From positions 186,001-250,000 of the forward strand of contig CAVSNQ010000017.1 in the NCBI GenBank assembly GCA_963729365.1: DNA of 64,000 nucleotides. The letters are read 5' to 3'. Made by a program: the position numbers and the translations under genes. The stretch is from JASHPR01 sp963729365 (GTDB lineage: Bacteria; Actinomycetota; Actinomycetes; Streptosporangiales; Streptosporangiaceae). The first letter of the stretch is position 1. Each line of letters opens with the position of its first letter. Shown here one piece after another: positions 23,603 to 32,277 of this stretch. The notes under the pieces were generated by a model. That model saw nothing but the letters and a program-made list of their open reading frames with translations, made no database searches and was not told where the DNA came from.

Positions 23603-24055
23603 TCAGCGGAACTCGGATACCGGGCCCGGCGGAGCGGCTTCCAGCCAGGCCAGGAACCCGGTCAGCGCGTCCTCGCTGAGCGCCAGCTCGATCCGCCGTT
23701 CCGGGCCTTCCCCGGTGTCGCACTCCACCACCACCATGCCGGAGCCGACGCTCGTCATCTCCACCGGATCGGCCGGCCGCCGGGACACGACGGTCAGCGC
23801 ATGCCGGGCGAAGACCTCGCCCGGGCGCAGCCACAGCCCGAAGACCGGGTACCAGCGCAGCTCGTCGGGCTGGTACGCGGCCAGCCCGAGCCGCCAGCGC
23901 CGGTTCCTGGCGCGCCGGAGCCCGCATTCGACGCTGCCGCCGCCGCGCTCGATCAGGGTCCTGCGGACCGCGATGCCGGTGGCGCACGCGAGCGCGACGA
24001 CCAGGACCACGACGAGGAGCCAGCCAGCGTCTAGCGCCAGCCGCCCCCCAGCCAA
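23603..24055 (-). CDS. DUF2550 membrane-anchored protein
   Basis: A 150-residue protein with one N-terminal transmembrane helix (WLLVVVLVVALACATGIAVR), a basic stretch and a compact domain RRWRLGLAAYQPDELRWYPV ... LWLRPGEVFARHALTVVSRR. This matches DUF2550, a family found directly after atpC in actinobacteria. The function is unknown. It begins 27 bp after atpC and is very probably the last gene of the ATP synthase operon. Confidence 0.85.
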   Translation of the reverse strand: MAGGRLALDAGWLLVVVLVVALACATGIAVRRTLIERGGGSVECGLRRARNRRWRLGLAAYQPDELRWYPVFGLWLRPGEVFARHALTVVSRRPADPVEMTSVGSGMVVVECDTGEGPERRIELALSEDALTGFLAWLEAAPPGPVSEFR

Positions 24056-24082
24056 CCCTGGCCCTCTCCGCGCCGGCTCTCG

Positions 24083-24511
24083 TCAGGCGCCGTCGGCAGG
24101 ATCGCCAGCGGCTCTGAGCAGCGCCCTGAAGTACCGGACGTCCGCAGGCTCCTCGCTCCCCGTCGCCGAGCCCTCCGCGTTCTGCAGCGCTTCGTCGAGG
24201 GCGGCGCGGGTGGCCCTGGCGTCCACCTCGCCGCCGAGCTGCGCCTCACGGGCCAGGATCGAGACCCGGTTATCCGCCACCGAGAAGAAGCCGCCGTTCA
24301 ACGCGGCGACCACTTCGCCGCCGTCGGCCGGGCTGTCCGCGCCGCCCTCGGTCCGGATCCGCACCAGGCTGCCCTCGGCCAGGATGCCGAGCACCGGGCT
24401 GTGCCCGGTCAGCACGCCGATGTCGCCGTCCAGGGTCTTGGCGATGACCATCTCGGCCGGACCTGCCCACAGCTCGCCCTCGGGGACGGCCAGCTCAACC
24501 TGCAGCGTCAA
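24083..24511 (-). CDS. atpC: F1Fo ATP synthase epsilon subunit
   Basis: A 142-residue protein starting MTLQVELAVPEGELWAGPAE, with the beta-sandwich motif KTLDGDIGVLTGHSPVLGIL, FFSVADNRVSIL and the C-terminal helical hairpin (ARATRAALDEALQNAEG). It links the F1 rotor to Fo and damps ATP hydrolysis. The start is TTG at 24511, just beyond the atpD stop at 24516; the frame upstream lies inside atpD and is not used. A C-terminal extension after the hairpin is longer than in many bacteria. Confidence 0.93.
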   Translation of the reverse strand: MTLQVELAVPEGELWAGPAEMVIAKTLDGDIGVLTGHSPVLGILAEGSLVRIRTEGGADSPADGGEVVAALNGGFFSVADNRVSILAREAQLGGEVDARATRAALDEALQNAEGSATGSEEPADVRYFRALLRAAGDPADGA

Positions 24512-24515
24512 CTGC

Positions 24516-25976
24516 TCACGACCGTTCCAGCTCCTTCGCCTTCTTCTCCACGTCCTCGATCCCGCCGCACATGTAGAACGCCTGCTCGGGTACGTTGTCG
24601 TACTTGCCCTCGGTGATCGCCTTGAACGAGGAGATCGTCTCGTCCAGCGGCACGAACACGCCCGGGATACCGGTGAACTGCTCGGCCACGTACATCGGGT
24701 GCGACAGGAAGCGCTCGATGCGCCGGGCCCGCTGCACCGTGACCTTGTCCTCCTCGGACAGCTCATCGATGCCGAGGATCGCGATGATGTCCTGCAGTTC
24801 CTTGTTGCGCTGCAAGATCCGCCGGACCTCGCTGGCGACGTCGTAGTGCTCCTGGCCGATGTACTTAGCGTCCATGATGCGGGAGGTCGAGTCGAGCGGA
24901 TCCACCGCAGGGTAGATGCCCTTCTCGGAAATCCCGCGGGACAGCACCGTCGTGCAGTCCAGGTGGGCGAACACGGCGGCCGGCGCCGGGTCGGTGATGT
25001 CGTCGGCGGGCACGAAGATGGCCTGCATCGAGGTGATCGAGTGCCCTCGGGTGGAGGTGATCCGTTCCTGCAGCTCGCCCATCTCGTCGGCCAGCGTTGG
25101 CTGGTAGCCCACCGCCGACGGCATCCGGCCGAGCAGCGTGGAAACCTCGGAGCCAGCCTGGGTGAACCGGAAGATGTTGTCGATGAACAGCAGCACGTCC
25201 TGGCCTTCCACGTCGCGGAAGTACTCCGCCATCGTCAGCGCGGAAAGGCCGACCCGCAGCCGAGTGCCCGGCGGCTCGTCCATCTGGCCGAAGACCAGCG
25301 CGGTGTCGTCGATGACGCCCGTCTCCGTCATCTCGAGCAGCAGGTCGTTGCCCTCGCGGGTGCGCTCTCCCACGCCGCCGAACACCGACACGCCGCCGAA
25401 GTTCTTGGCCACCCGGCGGATCATTTCCTGGATCAGCACGGTCTTGCCGACGCCGGCCCCGCCGAACAGGCCGACCTTGCCGCCCCGCACGTACGGGGTC
25501 ATCAGGTCGAGAACCTTGATCCCGGTGACGAACAACTCGGTCTTGGGCTCTAGCGTGTCGAACGCTGGGGCGTCCCGGTGAATCGGCCAGCGCTCGGTGA
25601 CATTCAGCGAGGCGATCGGCACATCGAGCGTGTCGCCCAGCACGTTGAACACGTGTCCCTTGGTCACGTCGCCGACCGGTACGGAGATCGCTTCCCCGGT
25701 GTCGGTTACCTCAGCGCCGCGTACGAGCCCGTCCGTCAGCTGCATGGAGATCGCGCGGACGACGCTGTCGCCCATGTCCTCCGCTACCTCCAGGGTCATC
25801 GTCCTGGTCGTATCGCCGACCGTGACGTCCACATGCAGCGCGTTGTACATGCCCGGAATCTGCCCGGCGGGGAACTCCACGTCAACGACGGGACCGATGA
25901 CCCGCACGACGCGGCCGGTGCCCGCGGTGCTGGCGGTTCCGCCCTGGGCTGCGGGATTCTCTGCGGTAGCCGTCAT
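24516..25976 (-). CDS. atpD: F1Fo ATP synthase beta subunit
   Basis: A 486-residue catalytic subunit. Walker A is GGAGVGKTVL, the catalytic Glu lies in GERTREGNDL, Walker B in VLLFIDNIFRFTQAGSEVST, and the DELSEED region in IDELSEEDKVTVQRARRI. The N-terminal strand GRVVRVIGPVVDVEFPAGQI is typical. ATG at 25976 is chosen because the family starts there; the frame upstream overlaps atpG. It lies 7 bp downstream of atpG. Confidence 0.98.
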   Translation of the reverse strand: MTATAENPAAQGGTASTAGTGRVVRVIGPVVDVEFPAGQIPGMYNALHVDVTVGDTTRTMTLEVAEDMGDSVVRAISMQLTDGLVRGAEVTDTGEAISVPVGDVTKGHVFNVLGDTLDVPIASLNVTERWPIHRDAPAFDTLEPKTELFVTGIKVLDLMTPYVRGGKVGLFGGAGVGKTVLIQEMIRRVAKNFGGVSVFGGVGERTREGNDLLLEMTETGVIDDTALVFGQMDEPPGTRLRVGLSALTMAEYFRDVEGQDVLLFIDNIFRFTQAGSEVSTLLGRMPSAVGYQPTLADEMGELQERITSTRGHSITSMQAIFVPADDITDPAPAAVFAHLDCTTVLSRGISEKGIYPAVDPLDSTSRIMDAKYIGQEHYDVASEVRRILQRNKELQDIIAILGIDELSEEDKVTVQRARRIERFLSHPMYVAEQFTGIPGVFVPLDETISSFKAITEGKYDNVPEQAFYMCGGIEDVEKKAKELERS

Positions 25977-25983
25977 GTGATGC

Positions 25984-26895
25984 TCACTCACTCCCTGCGG
26001 TCGTCTCAGCCAGCGCGTTGGCGCCCCCGACGATCTCGCTGATTTCCTGGGTGATCTCGGCCTGCCGGGCCTTGTTGGCATCCCTGGTGAGCAGTTCCAG
26101 CAGGTCCTTGGCGTTGTCGGTCGCCGACTTCATCGCCTTCCGCCGTGCCGCGATCTCCGCCGCCGAGGCCTCGAGCAGTGCATGGTAGATCCTGCTCTCT
26201 ACATACCACGGCAGCAGCGCGTCGAGCACCTCCTGTGCTGACGGCTCGAACTCGTAGATGGGCAGGGAGCCGCTGGCCGGCTCCTCCGTGGTCTCCTCGA
26301 TCTCCAGCGGCAGCAGCCTGCGGAGCACCGGCTGCTGGGTCAGCATGGACACGAACTCGGTGTACGCGATGTGGATCTCATCAACCCCTCCCTCGTCCGC
26401 CGGAGCGCGGAACGCCTCGAGCAGCGCCGAGGTGATCTCGGCGGCGTTGGCGTGGGCCGGGGTCTCGGAGAAGCCGCTCCACTGCGCGGCCATGGGCAGC
26501 TGGCGGAAGTTGTGCCAGGCGATTCCCTTCCGCCCGGTCACGAACGGCGTGGCCGCTACGCCCTGCTCGGCGAGCAGCGCCTTCAGGCCCTGTGCCTCGC
26601 GCAGCACGCTGGCGTTGTAGCCGCCGCAGAAGCCCCGGTCGCTGGTCAGGATCAGCACGGCGGACCTGCTCGGGTCGGCGACCGGCCTGGTGAGCGGATG
26701 GTCCACCTGCGCCGAGCGGCTGACCGCGGCGGTCACGGCGCGGGTGAGCTCGCGCGCGTACGGGGCGGCGTCGCTCAGCCGCTGCCGCGCCCTGATGATC
26801 CGCGACGAGGCGATGAGCTCCTGGGCACGGGTGATCTTGGAGGTTGACTGTACGGTCCGGATCCGCTGTCTGATCGCGCGAAGCTGTGCTGCCAT
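25984..26895 (-). CDS. atpG: F1Fo ATP synthase gamma subunit
   Basis: A 303-residue rotor subunit with the conserved N-terminal helix QLRAIRQRIRTVQSTSKITR, the SDRGFCGGYN motif and the C-terminal helix MKSATDNAKDLLELLTRDAN followed by KARQAEITQEISEIVGGANA. It turns inside the alpha3beta3 ring and couples proton flow to catalysis. Actinobacterial gamma subunits have an inserted loop of about 14 residues; the acidic EIEETTEEPASGSLP segment occupies that place. Confidence 0.97.
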   Translation of the reverse strand: MAAQLRAIRQRIRTVQSTSKITRAQELIASSRIIRARQRLSDAAPYARELTRAVTAAVSRSAQVDHPLTRPVADPSRSAVLILTSDRGFCGGYNASVLREAQGLKALLAEQGVAATPFVTGRKGIAWHNFRQLPMAAQWSGFSETPAHANAAEITSALLEAFRAPADEGGVDEIHIAYTEFVSMLTQQPVLRRLLPLEIEETTEEPASGSLPIYEFEPSAQEVLDALLPWYVESRIYHALLEASAAEIAARRKAMKSATDNAKDLLELLTRDANKARQAEITQEISEIVGGANALAETTAGSE

Positions 26896-26907
26896 GCGAC
26901 GGCCTGC

Positions 26908-28572
26908 CTACTTCTCCGCCGCGGGCGTCTTTTCCGGGGGCGGCACGTACCGCCGGACCGTCTCCTGGCCCACCTGGTCCTCATCGATGGGCTCGGCCGG
27001 CTCCTCGCTCACCAGCAGCGTGCCGCCGGTGAGCTCGAAGCCGCGCCGGAAGTCCTCGACGGCGTCCTTGAGCGCGGTCACGGTGTCGTCGGACAGCTCG
27101 CCGGTCTCTCTGATCGCGTCGAAGATCCCGGCGCGCGTCCTCTGCACGAAGTCGAGGAACTCGTCCTCGAACCGGCGTACGTCAGGCAGCGGAACGTCGT
27201 CGAGATAGCCGTTGGTGCCGGCCCAGAGCGATACGACCTCGCGCTCGACAGGGAACGGGCTGTACTGCGGCTGCTTGAGCAGCTCGACCAGCCGCGAGCC
27301 ACGATCAAGCTGCGCCCTCGACGCCGCGTCCAGGTCCGAGGCGAACGCGGCGAAGGCCTCGAGGTCGCGGAACTGGGACAGCGAGAGCCGGAGCGTGCCC
27401 GTCACCTTCTTCATCGCCTTGACCTGAGCATTACCGCCGACGCGCGACACCGAGAGCCCCACGTTGATGGCCGGCCGGACGCCGGCGTTGAACAGGTCGG
27501 CCTCCAGGAAGATCTGCCCGTCGGTGATGGAGATCACGTTGGTGGGGATGAAGGCCGAAATGTCATTGCCCTTGGTCTCGATGATCGGCAGGCCGGTGAG
27601 CGAGCCCCCACCGAGATCGTCGGAGAGCTTGGCGCAGCGCTCGAGCAGGCGGGAGTGCAAGTAGAAAACGTCGCCCGGGTACGCCTCCCGGCCTGGCGGC
27701 CGGCGCAGCAGCAGGGAGACCGCGCGGTAGGCCTCGGCCTGCTTGGTCAGGTCATCAAAGATGATCAGCGCGTGCTTCCCGCCGTACATCCAGTGCTGGC
27801 CGATCGCAGAGCCGGTGTACGGCGCGATGTACTTGAAGCCGGCCGGGTCGGACGCGGGGGCGGCCACGATCGTGGTGTACTCCATCGCGCCGGCGTCCTC
27901 GAGCGACTGCCGCACCTGCGCGATCGTGGTGCCCTTCTGGCCGATCGCCACGTACACGCACAAGACCTGGCGCTTGGGGTCGCCGGAGTCCCAGTTCGCC
28001 TTCTGGTTGATGATCGTGTCGACGGCAATCGCGGTCTTGCCGGTCTGCCGGTCGCCGATGATCAGCTGGCGCTGGCCCCGGCCGATGGCGGTCATCGCAT
28101 CGATGGCCTTGATCCCGGTCTGCAGTGGCTCCTTCACCGGCTGGCGATCGATGACCGACGGTGCCTGGATCTCCAGAGCCCGCAGCTCGGTACCCTCGAC
28201 CGGTCCCTTGCCGTCGATCGGATTGCCAAGCGGATCCACCACGCGGCCGAGGAACGCATCGCCGACGGGGACCGACAAGACCTCGCCGCTCCGCCTGACC
28301 CGTTGCCCCTCGTCGATCTGGCTGAACTCGCCGAGCACAACGACGCCGATCTCGCGGACGTCCAGGTTGAGCGCGAGGCCGCGCGTGCCGTCCTCGAACT
28401 CGAGCAGCTCGTTGGCCATGGCAGAAGGCAGGCCCTCGACCCGGGCGATCCCGTCGCCGCACTCGGCGACGATGCCGATTTCCTCGGTGGCCGCCGCCTC
28501 CGGCTGATACGCCTCGACGAAACGCGCCAGCGCCTCCCGGATCTCCTCCGGCCGGATTGTCAGCTCCGCCAT
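26908..28572 (-). CDS. atpA: F1Fo ATP synthase alpha subunit
   Basis: A 554-residue subunit starting MAELTIRPEEIREALARFVE. The P-loop is GDRQTGKT, Walker B lies in ALIIFDDLTKQAEAYRAVSL, and the alpha/beta signature in VGLSVSRVGG. It binds non-catalytic nucleotide and forms the hexamer with AtpD. The C-terminus carries an extra acidic/proline tail (EEPAEPIDEDQVGQETVRRY, then PPPEKTPAAEK), a feature of actinobacterial alpha subunits; in mycobacteria such tails suppress ATP hydrolysis. ATG at 28572. Confidence 0.97.
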   Translation of the reverse strand: MAELTIRPEEIREALARFVEAYQPEAAATEEIGIVAECGDGIARVEGLPSAMANELLEFEDGTRGLALNLDVREIGVVVLGEFSQIDEGQRVRRSGEVLSVPVGDAFLGRVVDPLGNPIDGKGPVEGTELRALEIQAPSVIDRQPVKEPLQTGIKAIDAMTAIGRGQRQLIIGDRQTGKTAIAVDTIINQKANWDSGDPKRQVLCVYVAIGQKGTTIAQVRQSLEDAGAMEYTTIVAAPASDPAGFKYIAPYTGSAIGQHWMYGGKHALIIFDDLTKQAEAYRAVSLLLRRPPGREAYPGDVFYLHSRLLERCAKLSDDLGGGSLTGLPIIETKGNDISAFIPTNVISITDGQIFLEADLFNAGVRPAINVGLSVSRVGGNAQVKAMKKVTGTLRLSLSQFRDLEAFAAFASDLDAASRAQLDRGSRLVELLKQPQYSPFPVEREVVSLWAGTNGYLDDVPLPDVRRFEDEFLDFVQRTRAGIFDAIRETGELSDDTVTALKDAVEDFRRGFELTGGTLLVSEEPAEPIDEDQVGQETVRRYVPPPEKTPAAEK

Positions 28573-28621
28573 TGTCCTCGTGTCTCTCTCGTCTGGATCG
28601 CTTGCTGGGTCTCGATCGCGC

Positions 28622-29434
28622 TCAGGCCGCCAGCCTGCGCCGGACCTCGGCGAGTCGGCTTGCCATGGTCCCGTCGATGACCTCGCCCGCAATCTGCACG
28701 GACATGCCGCCGACGACCCGCGGGTCGAGCACGATATTCAGGTGTACGTCGTGGCCGTAGGCGGCGGTCAGGGCCGCCGCGAGCCTGCCACGCTGGTCCG
28801 CGCTAAGCGCGATTGCGACATGCACTTCGGCCACGAGGCGCTCCCGCCGCTCGGCAGCCAGGCGAGCGTACTCTTCCAGGCTCTCATCCAGACTACGTCC
28901 CCTGGTCTGCACCGCCGCCTGGGTGACCAGCCGCATGGTCGCCTGGGTCACCTTGCCGCCCAGCAGCGCGTCCAGTAGCTCGCGCTTGCGCTCGGCCGGG
29001 AAGAACGGGCTCGACAAGGCAGTCCGAAGCTCTGGCTCGGCATTCACCACCCGGCCGAACCGGAATAGCTCGTCCTCGAGGTTGTCCAGCGTCCCATCGC
29101 GGTCCGCCGTCTCGATGATCGAGAGCGCCGCGAGCTGCTCGGCCGCGTCTGCCAGGTCAGCGGGCTCCGACCAGCTCTCGCTCACCAGCGCGGAGACCAC
29201 GTCCAGCGTCGCTGCGGCGACTTTCCCGCCGAGCAGCGCCTGGACGAGGCCCGTCTTGGCCCTCGCCTCCCGGGTTGGGTCGGACAGCACCCGGCGCAGG
29301 CTGGCCTCGGCGTCCAGCAGCCCGGTCACGGCGAATAGCTCGTCGCCCAGCTGGCCGGCGTCGACGTCGCCAGCGAGAATCTCGGCCAGCCGCTCCTTGG
29401 CCTGGGCGAGCGATGCCCTGCTGGCGCCTCTCAT
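28622..29434 (-). CDS. atpH: F1Fo ATP synthase delta subunit
   Basis: A 270-residue protein with the OSCP/delta fold: the N-terminal helical bundle and the C-terminal strand region RERLVAEVHVAIALSADQRG, then VHLNIVLDPRVVGGMSVQIA and GEVIDGTMASRLAEVRRRLA. It is the stator cap that joins the b subunit to alpha. Longer than the 180 residues of enteric delta but usual for actinobacteria, where it carries an extended N-terminal part. Its ATG overlaps the atpF stop by 4 bp. Confidence 0.94.
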   Translation of the reverse strand: MRGASRASLAQAKERLAEILAGDVDAGQLGDELFAVTGLLDAEASLRRVLSDPTREARAKTGLVQALLGGKVAAATLDVVSALVSESWSEPADLADAAEQLAALSIIETADRDGTLDNLEDELFRFGRVVNAEPELRTALSSPFFPAERKRELLDALLGGKVTQATMRLVTQAAVQTRGRSLDESLEEYARLAAERRERLVAEVHVAIALSADQRGRLAAALTAAYGHDVHLNIVLDPRVVGGMSVQIAGEVIDGTMASRLAEVRRRLAA

Positions 29435-30003
29435 CGGCTCGCCTCCGCCTCCGCGGCGCTTCCCGTGCTTCCCGCGCCTCCTGACTGGTCCTCGAGCTGC
29501 GCGAGGAACCTGTCCACGGTCCGGCGTTGCCTGGCCTCGTCCTCCAGCGACTCGCCGACGATGCGGCTGGCGAGCTGCACGGAGAGGGCACCGACCTCGG
29601 TGCGCAGCGAGGTGAGCGCCTGCTGGCGGTCGGCGTCGATCTGAGCGCGGGCGGAATCGATCAGGCGCTGCTTCTCGGCTTCTCCCTCCTGCCGAAGCTC
29701 CGCCTTGATCTGGGCACCCTGCTCCCTGGCCTCTTCGCGCAGCCGCGCGGCCTCGTGCCTGGCCTCGGCCAGCTGAGCCCGGTACTGCTCGAGCAGCCGG
29801 GCCGCATCGGCCTGCGCGTCCTCGGCGCGCTTGAGGCCGCCCTCGATCGCGTCGGTCCGCTCCTCCAGCGTCTGCTGGATTCTCGGCAAGAGGATCTTGG
29901 CGAGCGCGCCGAACACGATGAAGAACGCGATCAGGCCCGTGATCAGCTCGGTTAGGTTCGGGACCAGCGGGTTCTCGGTTCCGCTCTGGGCCAGGTGCAA
30001 CAT
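29431..30003 (-). CDS. atpF: F1Fo ATP synthase b subunit
   Basis: A 190-residue stator subunit with one N-terminal transmembrane helix (ELITGLIAFFIVFGALAKIL) and a long charged helix (EERTDAIEGGLKRAEDAQAD onwards) that dimerises as the peripheral stalk. The C-terminus ends in a Gly/Ser/Ala/Glu tail. It overlaps atpH by 4 bp and follows atpE by 24 bp. Confidence 0.95.
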   Translation of the reverse strand: MLHLAQSGTENPLVPNLTELITGLIAFFIVFGALAKILLPRIQQTLEERTDAIEGGLKRAEDAQADAARLLEQYRAQLAEARHEAARLREEAREQGAQIKAELRQEGEAEKQRLIDSARAQIDADRQQALTSLRTEVGALSVQLASRIVGESLEDEARQRRTVDRFLAQLEDQSGGAGSTGSAAEAEASR

Positions 30004-30027
30004 GGCGGGTTAACCCTTCCGGCTTCG

Positions 30028-30300
30028 CTAACTGGTGATGAAGAAGGGAACGGCGATGCCGATCAGCGCGAGCGCCTCGGTGAGCGCGAAGCCGATCCAC
30101 ATGTAGGTGGTGATCCGGCCGGACGCCTCGGGCTGGCGGGCCATGGCCTCGATCGCGTGCCCGAACACCAGGCCGATGCCGATGCCGGGGCCGATGGCCG
30201 CGAGGCCGTAGACGAGTTTTCCGAGGCCGACGATTTTTATCGTCGTGGTGGGCGCGGCTGCGGCGACGTAGAGCAGGTGATGCACCAGCAGAGGATGCAT
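30028..30300 (-). CDS. atpE: F1Fo ATP synthase c subunit (proteolipid)
   Basis: A 90-residue hairpin of two transmembrane helices. Helix 1 carries the glycine motif GPGIGIGLVFG, the polar loop is RQP (55-57), and the proton-binding carboxylate is Glu75 in ALTEALAL. It forms the rotating c-ring in the membrane. ATG at 30300 has AAGGAAA upstream; the longer frame is not used. Length and motifs are normal for a proton-translocating actinobacterial c subunit, with no sodium-binding signature apparent. Confidence 0.96.
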   Translation of the reverse strand: MHPLLVHHLLYVAAAAPTTTIKIVGLGKLVYGLAAIGPGIGIGLVFGHAIEAMARQPEASGRITTYMWIGFALTEALALIGIAVPFFITS

Positions 30301-30362
30301 GTGTTGGTTTCCTTTTCTCCGGCCCGGCGCCACTGTGCGCCGGGTCTAGCTCGTGGGGTTGG

Positions 30363-31178
30363 TCAGTGCACTGGCTCCAGCGCATCCGATATGTAGAACG
30401 CGGTCAGCGTGGTGAAGATAAACGCCTGCAACAGCGTGATCAGCACCTCGAGCACGAACACCAGCAGGAACACGACGAAGGACACCGCCGCGAACAGCAG
30501 GCCGATCGTCGCGCTGAACAGGTACCAGGTGGCGATCGAGAACACCAGCAGCAGCAGGTGCCCGGACAGCATGTTCGCGAACAGCCGGATGGACAGCGTG
30601 AACGGGCGGACGATGATGTTGGACAGCAGCTCGATCGGGCTGAGCAGCGGCAGGATCCACCACGGGGCGCCCGACGGGACCGCCATGTTCTTGAAGTAGC
30701 CGATCGGGCCCTGGTGCCGCAGGCCGATAACGATGTAGGTCACCCAGACCACCAGCGTGAGGGCAACGGGGAACGCGAACTTCGACGTGGCCGGGAACTG
30801 GGCCACCGGGATGAGTTCCCACAGGTTCATCAGCCAGATGAAGAAGAAAATTGACACCAGGAACGGCAGGTACCGGTCGCCCTTGCTGCCCATCTGCGGC
30901 CGCAGGATCTGGTCGCGCACGGCCAGGACGCCGAGTTCGCCCAGGTTCTGGACGCCGCGCGGCACCAGCTTCGGCTTGCGGAACGCCAGCCAGAAGACGA
31001 GCAGAACGATGGCCGCCGAGAGCAGCATGATCAGGATTGGCTTGGTGAACTGGAAGCCGCCGATCGTGAAGATGGGCCTGAAAAAGAACTCGTTGATCGA
31101 CGGGGCCGGAAAGCCACATGAGGGCTTGGACTGGAAATGGCAGCCGCTGGCCGTCGTGATCGCTAGAACGTCACTCAC
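30363..31178 (-). CDS. atpB: F1Fo ATP synthase a subunit
   Basis: A 271-residue polytopic protein. The essential arginine lies in PFTLSIRLFANMLSGHLLLL, the half-channel region includes LVFVLEVLITLLQAFIFTTL, and the preceding helices include FFFIWLMNLWELIPVAQFP. It forms the proton half-channels next to the c-ring. GTG at 31178 has AAGGAG seven bases before it, which decides the start over an in-frame upstream ATG. Confidence 0.96.
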   Translation of the reverse strand: MSDVLAITTASGCHFQSKPSCGFPAPSINEFFFRPIFTIGGFQFTKPILIMLLSAAIVLLVFWLAFRKPKLVPRGVQNLGELGVLAVRDQILRPQMGSKGDRYLPFLVSIFFFIWLMNLWELIPVAQFPATSKFAFPVALTLVVWVTYIVIGLRHQGPIGYFKNMAVPSGAPWWILPLLSPIELLSNIIVRPFTLSIRLFANMLSGHLLLLVFSIATWYLFSATIGLLFAAVSFVVFLLVFVLEVLITLLQAFIFTTLTAFYISDALEPVH

Positions 31179-31268
31179 TGTGTGCTCCTTCGGCCGGCGC
31201 ACTGACCGCGCAGCCGGATCCCCAGGGGCGCGGTGCGCCTTCGCTGCCGAGTACCTCGCAGCGGCCGG

Positions 31269-31502
31269 TCACAAACGGGTGAAGCGGAAGATGATCAGCG
31301 CGAGCGCCAAGCCCATGCCCAGCAGCAGCCCGATGGGAAAGAAGGCGGCAATATGAGTCCATCGCCCGACCAGCCAGCCGATGCCGCCGTAGAGCAGCAT
31401 GCCCCCGATCAGGTAGCTCATGACCGCCCAGCCGGTGCCCTCCCGGGGGGGCGGCGGATCGTACTTCGGGCCCGCGCTCTTCCGGCCGGGGCCCGTGTTC
31501 AT
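31269..31502 (-). CDS. AtpZ/AtpI-like small membrane protein of the ATP synthase operon
   Basis: A 77-residue protein with a proline-rich start (GPKYDPPPPREG) and two transmembrane helices: WAVMSYLIGGMLLYGGIGWL and THIAAFFPIGLLLGMGLALA. The GGIGWLVGRW stretch and helical pair match the AtpZ/YkgJ-type proteins that precede atpB in actinobacteria and may help c-ring or F1Fo assembly or carry cations. Position between atpI and atpB supports this. Family names vary in databases. Confidence 0.8.
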   Translation of the reverse strand: MNTGPGRKSAGPKYDPPPPREGTGWAVMSYLIGGMLLYGGIGWLVGRWTHIAAFFPIGLLLGMGLALALIIFRFTRL

Positions 31503-31581
31503 GGCCGCACGCCCGCGGCCGGACCGCGCCCTCGGCCGTGGGCCGCGGTACGCCGTCCAGGTCCTGAGTACGCCCCACGGG

Positions 31582-31986
31582 TCACCGTTCCCCGTCCGGC
31601 TCGACGTACAGCATCTTCAGCCGCATCGACCAGACCACCTGGGCCGCGCTGTACACCAGCACGCAGACGAGGACGGTGAGGCCGAAAGCCTTGGGATTGA
31701 ACGCCGTGGTGTTCTGGAGCTCCCCGAAAACGATGATCAGGAGCAGGATCTTGACGAGAAAGGTACCGACCGCGGCACCCATCATCGCCTGAGGGCTCAC
31801 CCGCGCCGCGCGGCTCACGACAAGCATGCTGGTCCCGAAGAAGAACGCGACCACGGCCACGCCGATCGCGGCACCGATCAGCCCCTTACCGCCAGCGAGT
31901 ACGGCACCGAGCGCAGCCATGATGACGGCGGCGGCGGCTGCCGCCGCAGCCGATCGCCGTGCGATCGGGGCATAGCTCGCCAGCAT
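31582..31986 (-). CDS. atpI: ATP synthase protein I (AtpI-like)
   Basis: A 134-residue protein with four transmembrane helices: AAAAVIMAALGAVLAGGKGL, GVAVVAFFFGTSMLVVSRAA, MMGAAVGTFLVKILLLIIVF and LTVLVCVLVYSAAQVVWSMR. It is the first gene of the atp operon on the minus strand. AtpI proteins are thought to aid c-ring assembly. ATG at 31986 has CGGAG upstream. Confidence 0.82.
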   Translation of the reverse strand: MLASYAPIARRSAAAAAAAAVIMAALGAVLAGGKGLIGAAIGVAVVAFFFGTSMLVVSRAARVSPQAMMGAAVGTFLVKILLLIIVFGELQNTTAFNPKAFGLTVLVCVLVYSAAQVVWSMRLKMLYVEPDGER

Positions 31987-32277
31987 CTATATGGCTCCGG
32001 GAGAGCTCGACCGAAACTTCCTGACTCCTGCGGACCCATCGATGCCCGAGTGGCACCACGCCGCGACACCATAGCGGCGGTGCGGCTGCGTCGCCAGGTG
32101 AGCGAAACGTATCACGGACCTCATCACTCGCCTTCGAGTGGGTGCTCGTGAAAGATATCACAAGCTCTCAGGCGATGATCTCACCAGGTCATCTACCGTG
32201 ACGAAAGTAACCTTGTGATGCCAGTGCGAGCCCCGGTGCCCCCGGTGCGCCAAAATCCCGGGCGCGCGAGCGTGCGG
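31987..32277 (-). promoter_or_regulatory. Promoter and leader region of the ATP synthase operon
   Basis: This 291-bp gap between wecA and atpI has no gene. On the minus strand it offers several possible -10 elements (TAGATG, GATATC, TATGGT) with relatively AT-rich surroundings, notably CTTGTGATATCTTTCACGAG and a small CTCG/CGAG hairpin next to it. It must hold the main atp promoter unless transcription enters from wecA. No single -35/-10 pair is convincing. Confidence 0.4.
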